This document shows, piece by piece, positions 34,701 through 46,221 of a stretch of 64,000 nt of DNA; the stretch's first letter is position 1; every line of letters begins with the position of its first letter. The notes below the pieces were generated by a model. It made no database searches. It saw only the letters and a list, made by a program, of their open reading frames with translations, and was not told the DNA's origin. The DNA is from Diadema setosum (Eukaryota; Echinodermata; Echinoidea; Diadematoida; Diadematidae), in assembly GCA_033980235.1 (NCBI GenBank), contig CM067062.1:20890203-20954202 (forward strand), given 5' to 3'. A program made the position numbers and the translations under genes.

Positions 34701-37700
34701 GAGAACCCGTACATGTAAAAAACACTTGCGAATAAAATGTTTACATTACTGAATGAATCAAAACTGAAGCAGGCATGGCACTCACTGATATTGTCTTTAT
34801 AAAACTTACTTTCTTTGCACCTTGTTTCTTTCCTATTACGTGATTCATGCTGCCCTGCTTAGCCCTGTTTGATATCTTCTGGGAGAAATGTCGACAAAGT
34901 ACTTGGATACTGCGCGCGGTATTGAAAACTTGGCTGTCCTCAGTGCAAGGCGGTTCTTGTATGCACTACGACGGTGTCCCTGTTCATTTGTGAAACTGAC
35001 ACCCTGCCGAGAAGAGCTCGAAGCCAGTGGGAGGCGCAGTGAGACATCACATCCTATCAGGACTGTGTAAGGGGCAGGATATGATAGCCTTCTCACAAGA
35101 CTCAACCCTGTTTAAGTACAGAATCGAGCTCAACACCTACAGTTGTACACTGTATTTCGGTTTGGGCACTGTTTTTCATGTTAATGTCTTTACCACATTT
35201 CAGCCATAACTGTGTGTCTATTAAGAATTAAATTTATGTATTGACATACAGTAGCAATGCACCTGAATAATTGTATAACCCACTGAATCATCTTTTCTTC
35301 CGATTCTGGAAGCCCCCAGTTATGGTAAACATACAGTGTACAGTAAGGTCCAGTGTTTTAAAACTTTAACTGGTCTATTGTCAAAAGGAACCATCAAAAA
35401 TTGGCTTTTAAAAAATGGTAATGTTATTAAGGCTTTACATTTGTATGCTGCCTGACTCCACTAGTTTTCTGATTTGTGACTTTAATATTCTCCACGTACC
35501 CATGGACTCTTTGGTTCCATCATTCCTGATATTTCGTGATAATGAAAGTAGTGCAAAATTAAACACAAACATTACAAAGTTTTAGTTATGTTGTGAAGAG
35601 CAATCCACATGAAGAAATGTACACTGCAGCCAGCATCAACATTCATTTTCACACAGTGGAGAGCACTGTTTTCGACGGACTATTGACGTACCCTTCATTT
35701 TCAGAACTGGCTGCAATTCACTTAAGTTTTACATCAATACTTTAAAGATACAGCCTTCTGCCTAAAAATGACCTTTTACTATATTACAACACGTTCCTTG
35801 GAAATTGCGCTTGGCACATGATAAAAATAATAATGATGAAATGTGCCAAATCCAAGATCACAATGTCTTCTACCTCAGCAATGAAAGATAGTCCCCATAG
35901 TCCATCTATCCTTCCTTTCAATGTAATGTACAATGTATTGTGCTTTAATACAATGGCACTTTGCCCAATAAAATGCTAAATCCTTCTCAACCTTCTGTAA
36001 TCAGAACGTAAACATTATAGTGCAGTGTGTATAAACTGGAAGGTCAACGTTTATACAAAAAATTGGGGAGGGGGGGGGGGGGGGGACATCCCCATTTCCT
36101 GTTCACAGGCAAAAAAGAATGGTGGTCTACAGAACAGGTAGTGAAACCTCCACATTTGATGATGACCAGAAGAAGGGGCTACCCCCATTCTTGAAACATT
36201 GTGCTACCACTTCACCCCATTCACAGTGCACATTGAAGTAAACATCATATGAGTAGGCAGCAATTGTGTATATTTGCACAGTGTGAAACACTAGCATCCA
36301 ACAGCTGCATCACAGCAGTTGATAGTCACAATACCTCCAGATAATACTGTACATTAGGCCCATTCACACACAAGGGAAAAAGTGAGATTTAAAAATCGAT
36401 TTTCTTATTGCGATCAGAGTTTCGAAATTTTTTCCTGTGTGGACAGAAAAATTTCACTAATTTACGCGATCCTAATCGCGATCCAACTCGCACTATTAAT
36501 GCGATTTTTCAGAATAATCGCGATTATTTTGCCAAGCGTCGTGTGTGTGAGCGTGATTGAGATTCAGAAATCGGTATTTTTAATCCCATCGTTCGTAGCG
36601 CGTGAACGTCAACATTATTGGGACCGCAGGGTCAGTCTTCGGTCATGCAAGTTTCGCGCATCGTATGCGCAATTTGGCCACTGATCGTTCTTTCCTTGCT
36701 GCGAAGTGCGATTTTTCCTTGTGTATGAACGGTCAAAAAAAAAATCGAAATTTGGATCGCGATTGTAATTTCGATTTTCGCTGTGTGTGCACGGGCCTAT
36801 TGTAGTAAGACTACAGGCTTCACTTCAGATAAAGATTATTTGAAATTTCTACAATATGACAAGGCTACAAATACTGATGAGAATGACTATGAAACTTTTG
36901 CATGGTATCTCTCCTTACAAAGTTCTGCACTTTACTCTGTTTTTAAAGATACATAATGTACTGTAAATTGAATCATATTGCTCTATAGGCAGGAAGCAAC
37001 ACTGCAACTGTATTTCATCTGGATACAAGTGAAAAGAAAGAGGAAAAATCACTCTCTGCAGATGTCTAAAGGACAAATCCTGCTGGGATTCTGTCACAAT
37101 AGTCAAAATTACACTGTACTACCATTTTCTGAAGCTGACACAAGGAGGCACCATGAATGCTGAACAAAGCCTTCTGTAACAACATGACGCAATTACAGTA
37201 CATTTGTATCTGACATGCTTGAATGTTCTTGCAACACTCTTTCACATGTGCACTTTCACACTGTCAGCTACCTCAACAAACTTTGCACAATCATGATGAT
37301 GTGTATACCTTGGCAACAAAAAGCACAGTTTCGGCTGCTTACATTTTAAAGGGAATGTACACATAACTGGTATACTACTGTGCACGCACAAACTGTTCAT
37401 GTACAGTGTATGAAGTATACTACCAGTAACAAGTACACTGTACCGAAAACATACTCTTTGATGTGCACTATGTAACCTGTAAACAATCAACCAACATTTT
37501 CCCAATTCAATTTTCTTTAATCAGAGTATCTGGACATCAAATTTCATACCGTATGTTCTTGCAAAACAATGATTACACATGCAAACTACTTCTAGGCCTA
37601 CAATGTAACATAGCATATACATTACACGTGTATATCTTGTACATAAATGCAGCGATGATGTCATTGCAATACAACTCTCCCACTGGTTTCATGAAGCTTG

Positions 37701-39595
37701 TATCTTTTGTTAAAAAAAAAAAAAATGTCTGTAAGGAAACAACTACATGTATTTATGTAGGAACTCACACACTTTAAAAGTCACCATTGCCTCATTGATA
37801 TAGTGTAACTCCAGGACATACATGTACTGATACACTTTGTACAATACTTTATCTTTTAGCGATGGTAAATTCTGTAATCTCATTGGTCAATCAACCACTG
37901 AATATATTCCGTATTCCGTGATATGACGTCATGATTACACAGCCAGCTGCGTGTGTACTAAAGACGCTTACAGGAAAGTGCACGCTAATCCTGTACCAAA
38001 CAAATGGACAGCGCGCGGTCCTCAAGCGTATTACGCACATACCCTGAGACCACTGGACGCTTGATAAACGACAGCAGCAACTTCAAAGACAGCGCGTCTC
38101 AGGTGATGTGCGTCTTTGCCTGACCTAGCTAGACGCGCTGTCTTTGCCTTTATATCTGGCTACTGTAGTATCTTAATAGCGTGTACGTATTTGTATGCAC
38201 GCATACAGTAATCAGCTCGCGAGACGTAGGCCCAATAAAGTCAACATGGTCATGGCTGACAGCTGGCGATTTCAACATCATTCACGAGGGGAAATCAGCG
38301 AGAAGAAGGTTTATAGCACTTACACTAAAAGATAAAATCGTTACCCCCTGCTTGTTCTTACGAAATACGGGAAATATCTACGGTGTGGTGCCATATTCCA
38401 TTCGGCCTGCTGCCTAATGGAATATGGCACCAGACCGTAGATATTTGCCCGTATTTCGTGAACAAGCAGGGGGTAACTAAGAGTCTTCTTGAATCCAGTT
38501 CATGTTACGTATGACAATTAGAGGAAGAATACACGGTCAGGAATATGACACAAAAGTGAAAACATGACTCCCTTTTAGCATGGATACAAGTACTGTGTGC
38601 TTTGAGAAGATACATATGTACATGTACATGTAAATCACTGTCGCACTTTGGAACACATGTCACATGCATGAATTGGAAAAACACACAAGCTTATTAGAAT
38701 GAAATTCCATAGCCCTTCTTACTCTTTGTCCCATTTTAAGTGAAACTTTTACTGTTCCATTAGTTTGCCCTTTTTATCATGGTCGACTTGACCATGAAAT
38801 ATGGATATTTAGATTTTCATTTTGACCATTTTGCCAAGAATTCTGAGAGAAGGTTAAAGAACCAAACAGCTTTACTGCAGAAAAAAAAAAGGAAAATGGG
38901 AATGACAATTAATCACAGAAAGCCAGAGATAATGCATACATTTTACATCCCAAGGATTTAAACCTTTAAGAAAAGCTTTTACTGTATACGCTGTTATTTT
39001 CGCGAATTTTTCGCAAATTTTGTGAATTTAACAACACGCGAAAATTGTCTCCATGCGCTTTGTTTAGAGTACTAATGTAAGCGTCGGCGTTGCTTCACGA
39101 AAACAACATCTTGCGAAAATGTCTATGACCTCGTCATTCGTGAAAATATCTGTACGCGAAAATAACGGCGTATACAGTAACTGGCACACTGGGTAATGGA
39201 AGCAAAAACACAACAATGTTTACTGAATGATATGTACAATGTATACAGTTCTTCCTCTTCAATACACAGATGCAGTCAGACCATAGAGCTGTATTTACAT
39301 AACGCTAGAGGGAGTACTGAATCGCTGTGATCGCATGGAGAGCTCGCCGCCATTACTAAGAGTGGCAAGTGAGAGTGGCAAGTGCATTATGCACGCGCAC
39401 TGCATCTGCCAAAATTGTGCATGCAGATGATATTGCCAGTGCGTACTTGGGCTTTAAATAATTCTGTATTTTGTATTACAGATTTTCTAACAGCCATTTA
39501 TGATGTATGTCGAATAATTTGAGAATTAATTTCCCATGACAAGATTAAATGCATAGAATATATGCTCTTTCATTTGTGTGATATGTTCAGGACTT

Positions 39596-39643
<48 letters not shown>

Positions 39644-39645
39644 CG

Positions 39646-39679
<34 letters not shown>

Positions 39680-39774
39680 TGTGTGTGTGTGTGTCTTTGT
39701 GTGTGCAGGCATATTCACTATGTCCCATTCAAATTATTGTATTCCTTATTAAGGTTGAGGTGGGGGCCTTCAGT

Positions 39775-39815
<41 letters not shown>

Positions 39816-42800
39816 TGTTTGTTATGGATGTATATGAACAGAGGTGTTTCGACAGGTTATTTTGATATAAAGCGAGGGGTGAGCAAGGCGACCCATTATC
39901 ACCATATTTGTTTTTATTGGTAATGGAAATTCTGGCGCAGGTGGTGAGAAGGGATAATGGGATTAGAGGTATTCAGTTTGAGAATTTTGAGGTTCGACAA
40001 GTTTTATATGCTGATGATATGACTTTATTTGTTAGACATAGGTCATCAATTATCAGAATACAGGAAATATTTAAGGATTTTTATGAATTATGTGGTTTGA
40101 AGGTTAATATTGATAAAACAAAGGTAATGAGTATAGGGAAGAAAAAGGGAGAACATGAAAGATTACCCGTGGGTAATGTTGTTACTGAAATAAAGATTTT
40201 AGGAGTGTATTTTGCATTGGATATTAAGGTCAGAGAAGAAATGAATTATAAAGAGATACTGAGTAAGATTAAAAGACTTTTGGGATGGTGGAGACAAAGA
40301 GATTTGACTGTAATGGGAAAAATATTTTTGCTCAAAACATATGCTCTGTCTAAATTATATTATGTATCTTCATCAATAGAGGTTCCAAAGTGGGTAGTGG
40401 CAGATATCAATAAAATTTGTTTTGAATTTATATGGAATGGTAAAGATCGAATTAAAAGGGTTATTTGTTATCAGGATTATAGTGAGGGCGGTCTTAGAAT
40501 GACAAATTTTGAATTGTTTGTTAAGAGTCAACAAATTATGTGGTTGAAGCCATTGTTATATGGTGAGAAGCTCATGGGATGGAAACTTTTCTTTGATTAT
40601 ATTTTTAGGACTGCGGGAGGAAGATTCATATTTTTGTGCAATTATGATATACGATTTCTAAAGTTTAATGTACCATTGTTTTATTTAGAAATTTTGAGGG
40701 CATGGCAAGAAATGGAGAATAACCGGAATTATCAAGAAGGCAAGATTAATCCAATTTTTTTTTTTTTAATAATAAGGATTATTTGTGTAAAGGGAAAATG
40801 ATTTTTTGTGAAAATTTATGTAGGAAGAATATCTATTTAGTGAATATGGAAAAAGATCGTATGAGATCAGCAGTATATTTTCACAGGTTAGGATTAGATA
40901 GTGAAAATATAGTTAAAGTTTGGGAAATAGGGGAGGTTGTTGTAAGAAGCCAGAAATTTGAGGGAAATATATATGATTTTTATTCTGTTGATAAAGAGGA
41001 AAATAATATTTCTTTGAAAATTTTTGAGAATGTAATTTTATTGAAAGATGTTTCATTTAGAAAGGTGTATGAACTCTTTGTTACAAATTTACAGCAATTG
41101 TATGTTTTACGAATGAAAGATGGCCAAAATGATTATTTGTTTTCGAAAAAGGAAATTACACATATATTTTTAAGACCAAGAATGACAACACTTCTAACAA
41201 AACTTAGGGAATTTCAGTATAAATTATTACATGGAGTTGTTTATACAAAGGAAAATCTTTTTGAGTTTGGTTTCGTTGCAAATAACCGGTTTTCTTTTTG
41301 TGAGCAATCGGTAGAAACACATAAACATTTATTTTGGGATTGTGTGTATGTTAAGAATTTGTGGCAGGAAGTAATAGATAGGTTTGAGATGGCAGATCTT
41401 CGAAATATAGAGTGGAGAGACGTTCATTTTGGTGTTACGGGAAGGGATCCAAAAGTAAAATTTTATAATACAATAATTTTTATTTTGAAATATATCATTT
41501 TTAGATCTAGGTCGGAGGGAAAAATTCCTACTTTGGAGGAAATTTGTAAAAGAATAATAAGTTTTCGGGATGAAGAAAAAGAAATTGCTATGAAAAGAAA
41601 TAAGTTGGGATTACATTTGCTGAAATGGGAAAATGTTTCTGAATTTGGAAGTCGTTTTTATTAGGAAGGAAGGTGGTATCGCTTCGGGTGTGTTTTGTGT
41701 GTGGGGTGTATGTGTGTATGTGCGTTTTTGGTGTTGGTGTGTATGTGTGTTGGTGTTTGGGGTGTATGTGTGTGGTGGTTGTGGATGTATGTGTTTGGGG
41801 TTGTGGTGGGGGTGTGGGATAGGTTTGAGTGCATTGGGGTTGGTGGGGGATGGGGATTTGATTTCAATGAAATGATTTCATTCTAGTTTTGTATAACATA
41901 TTTTTGTTGCTTTTTTATGTATATACCCTTGTATATATATATACCCTTACATACTCGATTTATAATCGAGTTGTTATGTTGAAGAGAGATGATTGGCAGT
42001 ATAAGTATACCATAGTCAAAGATACATATACATTTTTTTTTGTACATGTCAATACTTTCTCGTGAAGAAATGGTCAGTAGGATTGATTTATAATCGAGTT
42101 GTTATGTTTGAAGGGAGATGATGGGCAGTATAAGTTGGTAATGGATTTGTCTTTTGAATGGCATTTGTACCATTCCTATGTTCATGTTACACCCAGAATG
42201 GGTTGATTTATGATTAATTTGAATGAAATCAATAAGATATCATTGAAAAACAAAAAAGTATGTGTGTGTGTGTGTAGGCCTACTTGTGTTTGTTATGGAT
42301 ATGTTTGTTAGGTATCCATTATGTTTGTGTCACCCGTGCGCGCGTGTGTGTGTGTGTGTGTGTGTGTACAAGTACAGTAATGATCCTTTGATATCAGAAT
42401 ACACCAAATTCACTCTGAAGCTACCTTTTTTCAATTTCAAGAAGCCTAGCTACATCTGTAAAAGTACGGCCTTTTCCTCTGATTTCAGCGATTTTGCTAC
42501 CCTTTTCACTATACGCGTGTACATCGCCCATCCGTGAAAAACAACCCCTTTTACACGCATTGTTTATACAGGACTTGTAAATGTAATGGCAGTGTTCCCA
42601 TGCAGGGCTGTAGGTATGGGGGACCTGCCCCCCCTCCCCCCCCCAAAAAAAAAATTATGATAATAATAATTGTATGCCACCATGACCCCTTTAATGAGCC
42701 TTAACGTGCGCGCGTATGACGAGTCCGCACTCTAGTACGTACTGTATTAAATTCAGCTCTATGAGTCAGACACAGTACAATATTGTTGTTGACATTTACA

Positions 42801-45800
42801 CTGTATATTTATAAACACAATACTTTTATACACCTTGTACAGTACATGTACGTGGCAGCTCTACGCTAGAATGACTGAAGTGATACAATGGCATTATATG
42901 AGCTGTGTTTGTTCCTGTTGTTGACAGACTGAAATGGTGCTGCAGTCCAACCCACATGGCATGCAAACAAGAAATGACTCAGAGTTCCTGGATGACCACA
43001 TGTCTTGTGCCATATGGAGGAAACTACCTGTACACGTAGACAGGTATCGTATCACTAATCTGTGAACAACCACTAGATTAAAAACCCGCTTTGGGTTATG
43101 TCAGTTAAATTGAACGACATGCTTTTATATTTCTAAAGACTTTACAATTTTTGTTGTTGCACTATTGTACAGATTTAAACAGGGTTCCTGCACCTTTTAC
43201 AATAGAATCCATGACTTTTCCATGATTTTTCCACACAAAATTTTTAGAAATCCATGACCCCTTTTTTGGACAGTAACTTCAAGACAACATGTCACATTCT
43301 ATTTAATAGTGGTTAGTGTTAAATAAATGTATTCATACATTTAAAACAGTGTCCATGCAAAAGTGCTAGTGTGTTGTATACCACATCAACACTGTCTGTG
43401 GCAGAAAAGTTGGTTTGATTTTATTCAATGAAATGTTTTCCTCAAAAACAGAATAACATTACAAGAAAGAAGACCAGTTAAAGGCAAAAATCAAAAATAC
43501 AAATCTATATATACCTCTTCCATGATTTTCCATGATTTATCTATAATTTCTCATTTTCCATGACTTTTCCAGGCGTGGAAAAACATTTTCAAAATTCAAT
43601 AATTTCCAGGCTTTCTATAACCGCCGGAACCCTGTTTAAAGGTGGGATAATGACAAAGTTTCTTCAGAACAGAGATCATGATGTGAGACGGAAGGACAAA
43701 AATGCTGTACATGTCTCTTTTCATACACTGACAAATGACGATACATTATCCCACTTTCCAGTTTGTAACTCCAACTACCACAGTACCGGTAACCACATTT
43801 TGTGGTTTTGTGCTGAGCGTGTTTTTACATGTATGTATTGAAGTTCACTGTTCTGTGTTAGGGCTCTATTAGGTGGAAGAAAAACATTTTATACATGATA
43901 GATTGAGCCCTACAATGTATGTGATGGTCACATACCATTGTTTATGTCAGCTGCAGAATCATAAATAGTTTCTGTATCACTAACTTTATGACTGATCCTT
44001 ACAAATAAAGGTCCCAATACATTCTAGAAAATGGCAAAGCGCTCCAGTAACTCATAAACATTGGCACTTTGTGAGAATATACAGCAAAGGATTTTGTGAA
44101 TAGATTAAATATGTTAATTAATTTTGATCCTTTTCAACAACATGTAATCCCTCCTGTATCTATCCAGTAAAATTCAGAGCTGCAAATTTACGGAGGACGA
44201 TATGATAATCTCTGGAGCAAATATTCCTCAGGATTTACTGTAACTGTCTGTATAGCAAGATATTTTTGTGGCATGAAATTTTTGCGAATTGCCACTGGCA
44301 TTCCATGTACCGGTAGATAAAAGCTTTTGCATACATTTTAATTTTGCGAATCTCGGATCTCGCGAAATTGGCGAAATTTAAAGGGGCATAGTCCCGGTAG
44401 TGTAGAGGACACTGTTGATGATACTGCCGATCACCGTTAGCATTGATACGAAGATTACTGAAGTTTACAGTAGCTGTCATCAAGAGTAAAGTGCATAGGT
44501 GTTGTTACATTGTAAGTAACGTTGCCTTCGTTGTCTTCTCTGCGCATCGCACAGTCTGTAGTAATGCCAGGGTGCATGCATATGTGCTTGTTATTATGAC
44601 ATCACAAAAGAAGTTTGCTAAAGCTGTCATCCCCCTCAGCCGAATCATAAGCCGAACTGTGATCGGACCACTGACTATTGTACGTACAGTGGATCGGACT
44701 TCTTTGGACTCGGGGAAGTGGGCCAAAGCATAAGCGCTAAAGAGGAGTCAATAGCGTAGGTCTCTATAGGAAACTTGCGCCTTGCGCCCGCGTACGCATT
44801 TGACTAAAACACTGGGACCATGCACCTTTAAATGAACGTGAACATTTCTGGTTTTACAGCATTCTTAATGGGTCACAGTCAGACCTTTCAAATGCTGAAA
44901 AGGTGCATGCAGTGTTTCATATTGTGAAAATGTTTTCCTTTTCTCATTCCTCCGTTGTGCTCTAAATCTAGTCAATTACTTTGCCATCAAACAAGTTACA
45001 CCTTTATCACACACACTTGGTGGGACAAAAAGAAGAATCTCGAAGAAAAGAAAGATCTTTTACAGTTACTGCCTCAACAGTAAAATACATTGTAGGCACA
45101 TATAACCTACACAATTTGTATGCAGCATTTGACCTTGGCATATTGACCCAGATAGTCCAACTTTTGCCAATAATGATAAGTAGTTTATAATTACCCTGTC
45201 CACTCTGATTTAGACTTAAACTTTGTTCAAGAGATAATTCAAAAAGTATGAACTGTCACTTATGGACAAATAACCTACCAATACCATACCACAAATGAGC
45301 ATAAAGTATGATAGCTTTTTCTGCAACAAACCAATAAACTACAGTCATCCATGTTGGTGAAATGCAATACAGTCTCAAAATAGATTATAAAAAGCCATGC
45401 ACGCACACATCATATAGCAAACAGTCATTTGAAAATATGGTATGTCACAGTCAACTCCACAAAGTCTACATTGCATTTCTTGAATCATGAAAAATTAAAA
45501 GGAAATTCCATTAAATATCCCATTACATGAAAAGCACACATTCCTTCCACTATACTGACAAGTTGAGTGTACATAATAAAACCTCCTGCCTCTGAAAGCC
45601 AAATGTTCTTTCATTAGCTATAAAATATAAATGACTTTTCTTTACAGATATGGATGATGATTTTTAAAAATATACTACTGTATACTATAATATACAATTT
45701 GTTTTTTTCTTATCCTGTCCATGCATGACATGTTGTATCACAAATTGCTCTAGTCTACTTATCCAGCAATGGCTGCACCAGAAGTTGGAAACTTCATAAC

Positions 45801-46221
45801 TTTTGAATGGATGGTCAAAGTTTCCTCAAACTTCACTCTCATACATTTGTATTTCTGCACTTACTCAATCTACTGGGTTTCTAAAGGCACACTTTGTGTC
45901 ACTGGTACTCACCTGGCTGGCGTCATGTATGATAGCACTGAGCTTTTCATCAGACTCAAGTAATTTCTGCAAATCGGCCACTGACAAGTGCTCCAGAAGG
46001 GGAAATTCCTGTGAACCTCTGCTGGCTGCTGCTGCCCCACCCATGGCCGGTGTGGAGGGGGATGCTGACGGAGGGGTGGGGAAGTTGGATGGAGAGGGGT
46101 GTGGGTAGGAGAGTCTGGGTGGGTTCTGGGGTATGGATGGCGTTGGCATGGCCATGGCTGGGGGCGGGGTATGATGCTGCGACTGGTTGAAATTGTACGG
46201 GTAACCGTGACTGCTATACAT
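26921..46221 (-). CDS. VPS37: VPS37B/C-like ESCRT-I subunit (four exons)
   Basis: Exons 46221-45913, 29433-29262, 28597-28515 and 27289-26921 join in frame (phases 0, 1, 0) to a 310-residue protein. Residues 1-72 are rich in Pro, Ser and Ala. The Mod(r)/VPS37 domain spans about 73-230: FPLLEHLSVADLQKLLESD, QVDKEMAMAENRSLADFNL, a coiled-coil-like LAYLHEEAKRLREIYDMN, TKTEEESEEIAEEFLSGNIPL and RRMLAHIRRIKSDKMQELL. The tail (about 235-310) is rich in Pro, Gly and Ala with PSPTRPAPALPPR. NRSLA plus FLSG.(I/V)PL..F and the Pro-rich tail resemble VPS37B and C rather than VPS37A. In other animals the protein, with TSG101, VPS28 and MVB12/UBAP1, forms ESCRT-I on endosomes for cargo sorting. Intron 1 is 16.5 kb and full of repeats; the exon 2 donor (TTAG|GTCTGG) is weak but required by phase. 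The paralogue is uncertain. Confidence 0.88.
27741..28051. repeat. Fold-back MITE AAAGGGA family, copy 2 (in VPS37 intron 3)
   Basis: Arms AAAGAGCATGTAATTTTAAG and its inverse near 27950; inner TTTATTTGATGAAAATCGG and its inverse. Right end TGTCCCTTTAA matches the family; the left terminus is missing. Confidence 0.7.
28052..28514. other. VPS37: VPS37 intron 3, remainder
   Basis: AT-rich, no repeat or coding signal recognised. Confidence 0.5.
28515..28597 (-). CDS. VPS37: VPS37-like exon 3
   Basis: Acceptor cccattgcag. Completes a Glu codon, then SLNENFSVDATRVMLETAAT and KTEEESE. Donor GAG|GTTGGT, phase 0. Confidence 0.82.
28949..29195. repeat. CAGGGCT repeat, copy B (in VPS37 intron 2)
   Basis: CAGGGCTAACTAACTCTTACC, GGTGGCCTGTTTGGGCC and TTTAGTGGCCCTGGGCC parallel the copy at 20690-20922. 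Confidence 0.55.
29262..29433 (-). CDS. VPS37: VPS37-like exon 2
   Basis: Acceptor gcaccgcag. Encodes NKQRQVDKEMAMAENRSL to YDMNRRRL. Donor G|GTCTGG gives phase 1, which fits exon 3. Reading through instead adds 12 residues and a stop at 29221. Confidence 0.82.
29434..30281. other. VPS37: VPS37 intron 1, segment next to exon 2
   Basis: Poly-T/GTT tracts near 29620-29660; no feature otherwise. Confidence 0.45.
30285..30654. repeat. 370-bp MITE, Harbinger-like TAA duplication
   Basis: Left TACCCCTTTCATAAACTC, right GAGTTTATGAAAGGAGTA; TAA at 30282-30284 and 30655-30657. Interior is rich in ATCCGCATTATT and its inverse. Lies in VPS37 intron 1. The 3-bp TAA duplication suits PIF/Harbinger. Confidence 0.7.
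31366..31574. repeat. TA-flanked MITE, CTGTA/TTTTCGCG family, copy 2
   Basis: CTGTAAAACATGATATTTTCGCG left, CTTGTTTTACAG right, TA at 31364-31365 and 31575-31576. It is the unoccupied counterpart of the copy at 44238-44859. Confidence 0.75.
31738..31794. repeat. (TAA)n microsatellite
   Basis: About fifteen AAT/TAA units with slight interruptions, in VPS37 intron 1. Confidence 0.9.
32006..34151. mobile_element. 2.1-kb pogo/Tigger-type non-autonomous element
   Basis: Inverted ends CAGTGAAACCCCGTTATAAC on both sides, TA flanks at 32004-32005 and 34152-34153. CTCGTTATAAC words repeat just inside both ends (four or more each side). The interior holds about 2.6 tandem copies of a ~450-460-bp unit (starting GCGAGGTATTTTTACGCTG at 32371, and again at about 32821 and 33283). 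No transposase frame. TA duplication and terminal CAGTGAAACC suit the pogo branch of Tc1/mariner. Confidence 0.8.
34154..36356. other. VPS37: VPS37 intron 1, no recognised feature
   Basis: AT-rich, with ACATGTAC words and a poly-G run at 36066-36086. The open frame at 34845-35105 (minus) shows no family resemblance. Confidence 0.5.
36357..36797. repeat. TA-flanked MITE with GGCCC.T.CACACAC ends
   Basis: Left GGCCCATTCACACACAAGGG, right CGCTGTGTGTGCACGGGCC; TA at 36355-36356 and 36798-36799. Interior is rich in AATCGCGATT and AAATCGATTTT palindromes. Confidence 0.65.
36800..38340. other. VPS37: VPS37 intron 1, no recognised gene
   Basis: Contains a perfect 12-bp inverted pair GACAGCGCGTCT / AGACGCGCTGTC (38090-38144) and a TGACGTCA at 37924-37931; otherwise plain. 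Confidence 0.45.
38341..38476. repeat. Long near-perfect inverted repeat
   Basis: Arms of about 62 bp (38341-38402 and 38414-38476) beginning TTACCCCCTGCTTGTTC and ending GAACAAGCAGGGGGTAA, with only an 11-bp spacer. Transcripts through it would form a long hairpin. No target duplication found. Confidence 0.85.
38982..39177. repeat. TA-flanked MITE, CTGTA/TTTTCGCG family, copy 3
   Basis: CTGTATACGCTGTTATTTTC left, CGAAAATAACGGCGTATACAG right, TA at 38980-38981 and 39178-39179. Confidence 0.8.
39598..39815. repeat. Compound (GT)n(GA)n microsatellite
   Basis: Alternating GT and GA runs at 39598-39692, then (GT)n at 39777-39811. Directly abuts the 5' side of the LINE relic. Confidence 0.9.
39866..41664 (+). 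pseudogene. 5'-truncated non-LTR retrotransposon ORF2 relic (L1/Tx1-like), antisense in VPS37 intron 1
   Basis: The RT remnant begins with RGEQGDPLSPYLFLLVMEIL (QGDPLSP motif), then VLYADDMTLF with the catalytic YADD, then the thumb-like stretch ending WNGKDRIKR and EGGLRMTNF. One frame runs from 39866 to 40801. A second runs to 41664 and ends with a zinc-finger-like RVT tail (FCEQSVETHKHLFWDCVYVKNLW) before its stop. The two are separated by a frame change at the poly-T run 40758-40768. A further one-base break just before QGDP leaves the usual RGVRQ as RGVSK/RGEQ. Everything N-terminal of the RT palm, including the endonuclease, is missing. Non-coding TG-rich sequence follows as a likely 3' region. 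It is dead but fairly recent. L1/Tx1 assignment is from motif style and is tentative. Confidence 0.82.
41665..42250 (+). repeat. Probable 3' region of the LINE relic, TG-rich with a 125-bp tandem duplication
   Basis: TGTGTGG-type repeats at 41690-41850. The block GATTTATAATCGAGTTGTTATG...GGCAGTATAAG occurs at about 41957 and again at about 42082. (GT)n at 42260-42275 and 42343-42366 follow. Confidence 0.5.
42367..43179. other. VPS37: VPS37 intron 1, no gene
   Basis: C-rich run with poly-A at about 42625-42655 and a (TAA)n patch; the start GCAGGGCTGTAGGTATGGGGG is probably one end of a repeat. Rest featureless. Confidence 0.45.
43180..43634. repeat. CAGGGTTCC-terminated element with TTTAAA direct flanks
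   Basis: Left CAGGGTTCCTGCACCTTTTAC, right CCGCCGGAACCCTG. TTTAAA directly before (43174-43179) and after (43635-43640). CATGACTTTTCC/CATGATTTTCC words repeat in the interior. Confidence 0.7.
44238..44859. repeat. CTGTA-family MITE copy 4, split by a TTAA-flanked element
   Basis: Left TACTGTAACTG then ATATTTTTGTGGCATGAAATTT; right end AACATTTCTGGTTTTACAG after the insertion. Aligns with 31366-31574 on both sides of the insertion point. Confidence 0.7.
44378..44831 (-). repeat. TTAA-flanked MITE, AGGTGCATGGTCCC family, copy 2 (nested)
   Basis: TTAA at 44378-44381 and 44828-44831. Reverse orientation relative to 23710-24141, with high similarity throughout (GATACTGCCGATCA, GTCATCAAGAGTAAAGTGC, TTCTTTGGACTCGGGGAAG). 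Inserted in the CTGTA-family MITE. Confidence 0.8.
44860..45912. other. VPS37: VPS37 intron 1, segment next to exon 1
   Basis: No repeat or coding signal recognised. Confidence 0.5.
45913..46221 (-). CDS. VPS37: VPS37-like exon 1 (coding part)
   Basis: ATG at 46221-46219, 103 codons, Pro-rich N-terminus then FPLLEHLSVADLQKLL. Donor CAG|GTGAGT, phase 0. Confidence 0.85.

Noticed and set aside
34845..35105. 86-residue minus-strand frame in VPS37 intron 1
   Set aside because: No recognisable domain, no convincing splice borders.
41661..41886. Cys/Val/Gly-rich frames after the LINE relic
   Set aside because: Translations of TGTGTGG repeats.
45803..46108. Plus-strand open frame over VPS37 exon 1
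   Set aside because: Shadow of the minus-strand Pro-rich exon; no family resemblance.
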